Shown here one piece after another: positions 34,636 to 39,874 of a DNA stretch of 39,874 nt (the stretch's first letter is position 1; each line of letters begins with the position of its first letter). Below the pieces are notes generated by a model, which saw only the letters and a program-made list of their open reading frames with translations, searched no databases and was not told the origin of the DNA. Position numbers and translations under genes: made by a program. The DNA lies in assembly GCA_002307215.1 (NCBI GenBank), contig DBTU01000037.1, forward strand, positions 47,381 through 87,254, written 5' to 3'. This DNA is from Lachnoclostridium sp. UBA1308. Lineage in GTDB: Bacteria; Bacillota; Clostridia; Lachnospirales; Lachnospiraceae.

Positions 34636-35736
34636 CTAATATTGCTTTTTTATCTGCTTTCGTTTTATCAGACATAAGAAGGACAGAAGTGCGGGAACGG
34701 CATACTCAAATATCAAATTCAGATTCACTATCACAAAACGGTACAAATAGTTGAATTCAAACTGTGTACTACTGATATAATAGGTTAGATAAAATACAAG
34801 GATTGTTAAGGGTACAAATAGAAAGCTGTTTTCCTTAAGATTAAACAGCCAGACAAAACACCTCGACAAAATGATTGCAAATACACATATTGCTATAAAA
34901 TCTGACATGAGGCAGATTAGAGTCACTAACACCTCAAAACGTTCGAATATGTTGAAGAAGGATATACTCTTCACCGTAATATAGAACGGAAATGGTAGAT
35001 TCTTTGTAAGGCTTGTCCCCGATATTCCAAAGGTAAATAAAGTGATGATAAAGGCAAACGCTGTAAAGGTGAGAACACCAAACCATAGTTTTCTCATCTG
35101 CTCCTTTGCTACTGTAATGCCGAATTTATCCGCAAAGAATAGCGCTATGACTATATTTCCGCCAACAGCAATGACATGCTTTGAAGCCATCAAAGCCTCT
35201 TTCAAATGTATGGTAGATACCGGCAATAAATAATCTGAGCGCAATCTTCCTATCGCACACAAAAACATGATTGCAAATAAGAGTAGAATCGTAGCCAGCG
35301 AAAGTTCAGAAAAACGAAATATCGTCTTGATTCCACGAATCAGTGCATAAAATACCAGTACTGCCAGAATTGTTATAAAAAAGTCCGATCTGGTATTCGG
35401 CATTAATGTTAATTGCAGTGTCAAGCTATAGATGGTTACTTTAGCGGTAATTCCGATTAATATCCATATCAGGTAGAAAAAGATGATCACTTTAGCCAGA
35501 AATTTTCCCATCAACTGTACCATAATCTCATAAAGGTTGAGTCCCGGATACGACTTGATTAATAGTATTACAATTGCTGTCAGCGGAACTGTTGCGATTA
35601 CCGACAATAACGGACTTAAATATCCGCTTCTGTCGGCCTCCTGTGCCAGGGCTTCCGGAACCTGACGAAGAACTGAAGATATAGAGATAAACAAATACAT
35701 AAAGGTTATCTGTCTGAGTGATACTTCCCTTTCCAT
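34636..35736 (-). CDS. Spore germination receptor B subunit (GerAB/GerKB family)
   Basis: A 366-residue integral membrane protein with about ten hydrophobic segments, of the spore germination permease family (amino acid-polyamine-organocation fold). The N-terminal S-L-R-Q-I-T-F-M-Y segment and P-E-A-L-A-Q-E-A near 27 are family-typical. It forms the membrane part of a germinant receptor in the spore inner membrane, where it contributes to germinant recognition. GGGAGG lies five bases before the ATG, preceded by a small hairpin. It is the last gene of the A-C-D-B operon and is convergent with the M23 gene, only 11 bases away, with no clear terminator between. Confidence 0.93.
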   Translation of the reverse strand: MEREVSLRQITFMYLFISISSVLRQVPEALAQEADRSGYLSPLLSVIATVPLTAIVILLIKSYPGLNLYEIMVQLMGKFLAKVIIFFYLIWILIGITAKVTIYSLTLQLTLMPNTRSDFFITILAVLVFYALIRGIKTIFRFSELSLATILLLFAIMFLCAIGRLRSDYLLPVSTIHLKEALMASKHVIAVGGNIVIALFFADKFGITVAKEQMRKLWFGVLTFTAFAFIITLFTFGISGTSLTKNLPFPFYITVKSISFFNIFERFEVLVTLICLMSDFIAICVFAIILSRCFVWLFNLKENSFLFVPLTILVFYLTYYISSTQFEFNYLYRFVIVNLNLIFEYAVPALLSFLCLIKRKQIKKQY

Positions 35737-35749
35737 TACAACCTCCCTT

Positions 35750-35767
35750 CCGCTGCTAACACAGCGG
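35750..35767 (-). promoter_or_regulatory. Small hairpin just upstream of the gerB ribosome binding site
   Basis: On the minus strand, CCGCTG and CAGCGG pair with a 6-base loop, ending two bases before the GGGAGG site of the gerB-like gene. It may limit degradation or tune translation of the last receptor subunit. No U-run follows, so it is not a standard terminator. Confidence 0.4.
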
Positions 35768-35832
35768 TACTATGAAGAATGAAGCAGCCTGCCGCTTGAT
35801 TTTATTGATAAAAGAACATCGCGTGTTATTCA

Positions 35833-36021
35833 TTATTTTAGATATTTTTCCAAATACATAGTAAGACTTGGCATATAAGGGTTCATCAGATATATGATAC
35901 CAAGTGCTAACCCCATAATTGTCAGGAACAGATATATAATCAGATTCCTCTTCTCTTTCAGCAGCTTTTTCCTCTGCTGAATCAAAGTATAAATAGCTGT
36001 AGCTCCAAATACATAAATCAT
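35833..36021 (-). CDS. Small two-span membrane protein in ger operon (D-subunit-like)
   Basis: A 62-residue protein with two hydrophobic segments (~1-15 and ~27-45) separated by a basic loop Q-Q-R-K-K-L-L-K-E-K-R. GGAGGG lies six bases before the ATG. Similar two-span proteins are encoded in some Bacillus germinant receptor operons, where D subunits modulate receptor activity. Its position between the C and B genes fits such a role, but sequence similarity cannot be asserted. An overlapping 92-codon frame lacks this ribosome site and is regarded as a shadow. Confidence 0.72.
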   Translation of the reverse strand: MIYVFGATAIYTLIQQRKKLLKEKRNLIIYLFLTIMGLALGIIYLMNPYMPSLTMYLEKYLK

Positions 36022-36060
36022 ATTTTCCCTCCAATATTTTTTATGATATATACATGTTTA

Positions 36061-36156
36061 CCCTTCGAATAAGTTTGGGTCGCGGATTACGCAGGCTCAA
36101 TGCACAATATCAAAATATGCAGAATATAAGAAATGAATTTCCAATGAAATTCATTT
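36061..36156. repeat. Dispersed intergenic repeat, copy A, with hairpin
   Basis: Bases 36061-36146 resemble 39801-39874: CCCTTYGAATWAGTTTGGGTC at the left, then AATATGYAGAATATAA and AATGAATTTCCAATG at the right, with a short indel between. In this copy AAATGAATTTC and GAAATTCATTT (36131-36156) form a perfect 11-bp hairpin with loop CAAT. It lies in the 170-bp gap between the gerC-like stop and the small D-like gene, splitting the ger operon. Confidence 0.7.
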
Positions 36157-36191
36157 TTACATTCCTAATGGCTCGCATGGTCTTCGCGCGA

Positions 36192-37304
36192 CTATTTTCC
36201 AAGAATAAATGCCTTTGTTATCTTAGAATTGATGTCGTAATCATAATTAATCGTACTGATGGAGGTATTCCAGTTGTCTTTGATGTTCTTCCATTCGGAT
36301 ACATTCTGATTCTCTACCAATCGTGCTAAGCCAAATATATCAAGCCCGCTTATTTTTGAGTAGTTCGTTGCTTTTTCCAGGATATCTTTGATATAACTAT
36401 TTTGTTCCCCTGTAAGCTTATCAAGTTCTTTTCGTTTAAAAATATCCTGCTCCATTAATACCTCTTTGACCGTAGTTTCAAAATTCAGCTTAATTTTAAC
36501 GCTTATCTCACGATCTGATATCTTCGCTTTCAGCTTTGTGTTGGTATAAGATATCAATAGACTGATTTTATCCTCAAGATAAACCGGATAACTACGCATG
36601 ATGTTCTTAAGAAAATTGACCCCATCAGATGTCTCCTCATCTAAATAATCCTTTAGTTTATACTGATCAAAGACCGCATAGCCCTGAATCAGATATCCTG
36701 ATTTATCTGCTATCAGATATGGAACTAAAATGCTTGATAGCGTCTGATCCATATCGTTTAATATATTCACTACTGTATTATCATTTCTTGTTAACGTTTC
36801 TTGTTGTTTTTGTTTCATTGCTTCCAAATCCTCATGAATCGTCTGCTTATTTTTAATACCCTCGTTCATAAAATCCGAAGCTTTTTTATCCTTAATTACA
36901 TAGATTAATCCTTCCATCTTAATCGTTTCATCTCTTGACAGAAAATCAAGACTTTCCCTGATTCCATGCTTCGCTGCATCTGAACCGATTAAAAATGAGC
37001 CTGTTTGTGCTAAAGAGATTGTCTTCTTATTCTTTAACTTTAGATCCTCAAGTGCCTGATAAGCTGTTTTGCCCTTACCCTGTGCAATCTTTTCTGAACC
37101 CGTTCCTGACCCGGAATTACTGCTGCTTCCTCCGCCGGCGCTTGCGCTGCCCGAATTATACAGACCACTCACCGTATACTGATTGTTTGAATAATCAATA
37201 CCAAGAACAAGAACTAGATCAATATCATCGATTTCTTTCCTGCTGAAATCATGGGTACATCCGCAAAGTAATAGAGGGACTAGCAAAAGTATTAATTTTT
37301 TCAT
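36192..37304 (-). CDS. Spore germination receptor C subunit, lipoprotein (Ger(x)C family)
   Basis: A 370-residue predicted lipoprotein. The start M-K-K-L-I-L-L-L-V-P-L-L-L-C-G-C gives a signal peptide with lipobox L-C-G-C (Cys16), followed by R-K-E-I-D-D-I-D-L-V-L-V-L-G-I-D, a GerAC hallmark. A Gly/Ser-rich linker lies near residues 50-70. The C-terminal domain includes K-L-N-F-E-T-T-V-K-E and K-A-T-N-Y-S-K-I-S-G-L-D-I-F-G, typical of the family. It sits on the outer face of the spore inner membrane with the A and B subunits. The ATG at 37304 follows GGAGG by nine bases; a longer frame to 37433 overlaps gerA. The gap to gerA is 16 bases. Confidence 0.94.
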   Translation of the reverse strand: MKKLILLLVPLLLCGCTHDFSRKEIDDIDLVLVLGIDYSNNQYTVSGLYNSGSASAGGGSSSNSGSGTGSEKIAQGKGKTAYQALEDLKLKNKKTISLAQTGSFLIGSDAAKHGIRESLDFLSRDETIKMEGLIYVIKDKKASDFMNEGIKNKQTIHEDLEAMKQKQQETLTRNDNTVVNILNDMDQTLSSILVPYLIADKSGYLIQGYAVFDQYKLKDYLDEETSDGVNFLKNIMRSYPVYLEDKISLLISYTNTKLKAKISDREISVKIKLNFETTVKEVLMEQDIFKRKELDKLTGEQNSYIKDILEKATNYSKISGLDIFGLARLVENQNVSEWKNIKDNWNTSISTINYDYDINSKITKAFILGK

Positions 37305-37320
37305 CAGCAGATGCCTCCCT

Positions 37321-38775
37321 TTATTTTTGCTTTGTATGATTTTCCGGTGCAAGCTTTTCTGTACGTTTTCTAAAGTAACGGATCGGATAACGAAATATCG
37401 TATCCTTATGATTACTTTCATCGATATCAACAAAGGGTGACAGATACGCTACTCCATAATTATCCATACTGCAAAGATGTGTTATTAAAATAATCAGACC
37501 TACAGTCAGACCTAAGAAGCCGCCGGCAGAGGCAAGAAATGCAAAGACAAACCGAATGACGCGGATACCGCTGCTCAAATCCTGATTCGGCATAATAAAT
37601 CCTGCGATTCCGGCAAGCGATACGATAACCACAACCAAAGGTGATACGATATTGGCAGTGACAGCTGCCTGCCCAACGATAATACCTCCCAGAATAGACA
37701 TTGCCGTTCCAACGGTTTTCGGTAAACGAAGCCCTGCTTCTATCAATATTTCAAAGGAAATCAGTAAACCCAGGACCTCCGTTGATGAGGAGAACGGAAC
37801 ATTCTGTTTTGCTGCCTGCGTTGATAAAGCCAGCTGGACCGGAAGCATTTGATTCTGATAAGTTGTTGCTGCGATATAAAAGGCCGGCAGAAATAAGGTC
37901 ACAATCATTGAAATATACCTGATTGCTCTTAACGCCGAACCGACGAAGTAATGATTTGCATAATCCTCGGGAGATTGCATGAGCATTACCAGCTGACACG
38001 GTAACAAATAGACAAATGGAAGTCCATCCACCACCAAAGCAATCCTTCCGTCAGAAAGATTGGCTGATATTCGATCCGGTCTTTGCGTAGCCATAATCTG
38101 TGGAAATAAGCTTTTCGGATTTTCAACAAGAAATTCTTCTATAAACGCAGGTGTCGAAATATTATCGATATCTATTGCCTTAATCTTCTCACGAATTTTG
38201 CTGACGGTATCCATATTAACAATATTACTGACATAGCATAGTGACAGATCCGTCTTGGACACCTTTCCGACACTCAGGCTTTCAATAACAAGATATTCCG
38301 AGCGGATACGTCTACGAATTAATACCGTATTAATTCGCATTACCTCAACAAAAGCATCTTTGGCACCCTTTATTACATTCTCCTCCGTCGGCTCGGAGAT
38401 GGATCTTTTTTCAAACATACGAATATCATAGATAATGGCCTTTTTCTCGCCATCAAAAATAAATGCAACCATTCCGCTCATGACATATTTCAGTAATAGC
38501 TGGTAATCGCTTTCCTCCTTTGTAAATACATGGTATGCTCCACCATTTTGCAGATAATCCATTACGGCTTTCTCTGTTTTGTATTGGGCGATATATGGAT
38601 CCTCTCGCAGTGACCGAAGAAGCGCCCGATCCACCAGTTGTGAATCAATCATTCCATCTACGCAAAAAATGTGAAATGTGATATCATTCTGATTAATCTT
38701 AATCGGTCGTACCAGTACATCTCCGCTTTTTGAAAACAACTCCTTAATCACCTGCGAATTAATAACCTGCTCCAT
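37321..38775 (-). CDS. Spore germination receptor A subunit (GerAA/GerKA family)
   Basis: A 484-residue GerA-family protein. A hydrophilic N-terminal half contains the family stretch Q-I-M-A-T-Q-R-P-D-R and G-R-I-A-L-V-V-D-G-L-P-F. About five membrane spans lie between residues ~280 and 450, with P-F-S-S-S-T-E-V-L near 320, and the tail has P-I-R-Y-F-R-K-R. It is the first gene of a germinant receptor operon ordered A-C-B, as in gerK operons. The ATG at 38775 has a GGAGGG site about seven bases before it; the longer frame to 38862 would start inside the upstream palindromic element. The MITE-like insertion ends only 37 bases before the ATG, so the native promoter has been displaced or replaced. 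Confidence 0.94.
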   Translation of the reverse strand: MEQVINSQVIKELFSKSGDVLVRPIKINQNDITFHIFCVDGMIDSQLVDRALLRSLREDPYIAQYKTEKAVMDYLQNGGAYHVFTKEESDYQLLLKYVMSGMVAFIFDGEKKAIIYDIRMFEKRSISEPTEENVIKGAKDAFVEVMRINTVLIRRRIRSEYLVIESLSVGKVSKTDLSLCYVSNIVNMDTVSKIREKIKAIDIDNISTPAFIEEFLVENPKSLFPQIMATQRPDRISANLSDGRIALVVDGLPFVYLLPCQLVMLMQSPEDYANHYFVGSALRAIRYISMIVTLFLPAFYIAATTYQNQMLPVQLALSTQAAKQNVPFSSSTEVLGLLISFEILIEAGLRLPKTVGTAMSILGGIIVGQAAVTANIVSPLVVVIVSLAGIAGFIMPNQDLSSGIRVIRFVFAFLASAGGFLGLTVGLIILITHLCSMDNYGVAYLSPFVDIDESNHKDTIFRYPIRYFRKRTEKLAPENHTKQK

Positions 38776-38804
38776 TAATACTCCCTCCTGCCTTATATAA
38801 ACCC

Positions 38805-39090
38805 ATAAAATGATTCGGGCGTCATAAGTCAAATAAATGCTGTGAAATGAATATGTGTGCATATATATTCACCTGACTCGCCTTTACCTCAAGCGGTAAC
38901 TTTCTTATTAAGCCTCAAAGATACAAAAATACTCGCAGCAGCTCGTATTTTTGCTGAGTCCTAAACGAAAGAAAGGACAACCGCTTCCAGCCGGTCTCAA
39001 AGGACTAAAGTTCTTCGTCATCTGAATATATATGCACACACATTCATTGATTCACCTTATAGATGACTTCTGACGCCCGAATTATAAAAT
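38805..39090. mobile_element. Second MITE-like palindromic element, upstream of gerA
   Basis: The element spans about 38812-39083 (272 bp). The ends are ATTCGGGCGTCA (38813-38824) and TGACGCCCGAAT (39071-39082), and the arms 38813-38877 and 39017-39082 pair along most of their length, including TGTGTGCATATATATTCA. Inside, GCGGT pairs with ACCGC, CTTTC with GAAAG, and CAAAAATAC (38924-38932) with GTATTTTTG (38945-38953). A 7-bp direct repeat ATAAAAT flanks it at 38805-38811 and 39084-39090, consistent with a target duplication though AT-rich. No coding sequence is present. The termini differ from those of the 32221-32421 element, so it is a second family. Confidence 0.75.
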
Positions 39091-39171
39091 TTCATATATC
39101 ATTATATTTTTTCTATAAACCGAATATTTTATTCATAAATAGTAATGTTTTACCAAAACTTTTATTCCATT

Positions 39172-39249
39172 AAAAAAGGCCTATTCAGTTACCCGCCATT
39201 TTCCTCGAATTATAATTCTAAGGAATCTTAGCGGGTTTATGAATCGGCC
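39172..39249 (-). terminator. Long hairpin followed by a T-run, downstream of the small hypothetical gene
   Basis: Read on the minus strand, GGCCGATTCA (39249-39240) pairs with TGAATAGGCC (39187-39178) with one mismatch. Nested inside, CCCGC pairs with GCGGG, TTCCT with AGGAA, and GAATT with AATTC. Six T residues (39177-39172) follow directly. It sits 62 bases after the stop of the 39311-39571 gene. A 72-base stem is unusually long for a terminator, so a structured RNA end or a small palindromic repeat is also possible. Confidence 0.65.
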
Positions 39250-39310
39250 AGTTTTAAGTCACACTCATTATGTAGTCAAATCATTACGTCCATGATACTA
39301 ATCATGCGCT

Positions 39311-39571
39311 TTACTTTCTAAAAATATCTTCTGTCATATCCTTTATATGAACAGGAAGTACTTTTCCTTTTACAATCTTCTTAAGAAAAGCTTCAGCTTC
39401 TCCTTCATCATCCGTAAAATTTTCTATGAAACAATAATCCATACTATCATTACTACCTTCTACAAAACATTCCAAACTATACAAAGCATTAATAAATGTA
39501 AGACGATATACTACCTGAATTTCTTCAGCCTTTGTACTCTTTATGCTCGACTTTAGTGATTGTTCTATCAT
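39311..39571 (-). CDS. Small hypothetical protein (possibly DUF6514-like)
   Basis: An 86-residue acidic protein without membrane segments. The middle part V-V-Y-R-L-T-F through L-Y-S-L-E-C-F-V-E looks like two beta strands, and the end V-K-G-K-V-L-P-V-H-I-K-D-M-T-E-D-I resembles the conserved P-V-H-L-x-D-V-x-E-D tail of small Firmicute proteins that I recall as DUF6514; this match is from memory and tentative. AAGGGTGG lies upstream of the ATG, and a strong hairpin terminator follows the gene. It stands alone with no operon partner in the window. Function unknown. Confidence 0.7.
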   Translation of the reverse strand: MIEQSLKSSIKSTKAEEIQVVYRLTFINALYSLECFVEGSNDSMDYCFIENFTDDEGEAEAFLKKIVKGKVLPVHIKDMTEDIFRK

Positions 39572-39800
39572 GTAACGCCACCCTTCTTCCTATTATATAT
39601 AGAGAAACGACCACATAAAATGATAATACTTGACACTATAATTATATCAGAAGTTTATAATAGATTCGAGAGGCATATTACAAATTTCTTGATGTAAATA
39701 ATTCTATCTGTGCCTCATAATGTCAGAATAGTAAATTACATCTGAAAAAAATCATAGGATTTTACCATAATTGTTAGACCATACCAATCTAGGATGCCTG
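39572..39800. other. Intergenic region, nothing definite
   Basis: AT-rich DNA upstream of the small hypothetical gene. A minus-strand TATAAT near 39645 may be its -10 element but lacks a good -35. A plus-strand TTGACA near 39630 lacks a well-spaced -10. No ORF or structured element was recognised before the repeat at 39801. Confidence 0.4.
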
Positions 39801-39874
39801 CCCTTTGAATTAGTTTGGGTCAAGGATAGAAACACGATATAAAATATGTAGAATATAAAATGAATTTCCAATGG
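39801..39874. repeat. Dispersed intergenic repeat, copy B (cut by window end)
   Basis: Begins CCCTTTGAATTAGTTTGGGTC and runs to the last base with AATATGTAGAATATAA and AATGAATTTCCAATGG. It matches copy A at 36061-36146 in the same orientation, with a shorter middle. The window ends where copy A forms its hairpin, so the full extent here is unknown. Confidence 0.7.

Noticed and set aside
35756..36034. Alternative 92-codon minus-strand frame over the small ger gene
   Set aside because: The overlapping 62-codon frame has a GGAGGG site at proper spacing and two clear membrane spans; the longer frame has neither.
36054..36329. Plus-strand 91-codon frame
   Set aside because: It lies over the dispersed repeat and antisense to the gerC-like gene, with no ribosome site.
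38775..38830. Sigma-G promoter for the ger operon
   Set aside because: A CATTTTA -10-like match exists but no matching -35 at 17-18 bases; it also lies at the edge of the inserted element.
39630..39660. Plus-strand promoter with TTGACA
   Set aside because: The nearest TATAAT is about 20 bases away, too far, and no plus-strand gene follows within the window.

Overview
The window looks like a chromosome segment of an endospore-forming, low-GC Firmicute, most likely a Clostridia/Lachnospiraceae member. The evidence is a complete spore-germinant receptor operon, strong AGGAGG-type ribosome binding sites, AT-rich intergenic DNA with sigma-A-like promoters, and Gram-positive-style small proteins. 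No rRNA, tRNA, CRISPR array or transposase gene was seen.

Layout. (1) 75-1244: a serine hydrolase of the beta-lactamase/esterase fold on the minus strand, with four 22-bp tandem repeats upstream. (2) 1434-3977, minus: a membrane-bound CapD/FlaA1-type nucleotide-sugar 4,6-dehydratase and a small PglC-like phosphoglycosyl transferase, the probable initiating steps of a surface glycan. (3) 4218-9378, plus: manC, gmd and rmd, which together make GDP-D-rhamnose from mannose-1-phosphate, then a GT-C membrane glycosyltransferase. The two groups diverge from back-to-back promoters at about 4052-4182. (4) 9471-32123, minus: one unidirectional run of about 22.6 kb with tiny gaps and several stop/start overlaps. 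In transcription order it holds a small zinc-ribbon protein, three GT4 glycosyltransferases, Wzm and Wzt (ABC export of a finished polysaccharide), a methyltransferase, a DUF4214-like protein, a fourth GT4 enzyme, two large GT-C membrane proteins sharing a C-terminal domain, then ddhA-ddhB-ddhC homologues (CDP-3,6-dideoxyhexose route), GtrA, an acylating acetaldehyde dehydrogenase, a 4-hydroxy-2-oxovalerate-type aldolase, a thiamine-diphosphate enzyme, an SDR reductase and a GtrB-like lipid-sugar synthase. (5) 32740-34624, plus: a DUF421 protein and an M23 peptidase. (6) 34636-38775, minus: gerA-gerC-small D-like-gerB. (7) A small hypothetical gene at 39311-39571.

How it fits together. The polymer is probably a D-rhamnose-containing glycan assembled on undecaprenyl phosphate by the GT4 enzymes and exported by Wzm/Wzt, whose ATPase has a glycan-recognition-type C-terminal domain. 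The most interesting part is 9471-18731. The DmpF/DmpG-like pair next to a YerE-like thiamine enzyme and CDP-3,6-dideoxy-4-ketohexose genes suggests a branched-chain sugar related to yersiniose. Its branch may come from 4-hydroxy-2-oxopentanoate rather than pyruvate, giving a longer four-carbon branch. GtrA, GtrB and the GT-C proteins could then attach this sugar outside the membrane.

Mobile and repeat DNA. Two long palindromic, non-coding MITE-like elements are present, one with an exact 8-bp target duplication (32213-32429) and one directly upstream of gerA (38805-39090). The terminus of the first recurs at the start of the window. A different dispersed repeat occurs at 36061 and again at the window's end.
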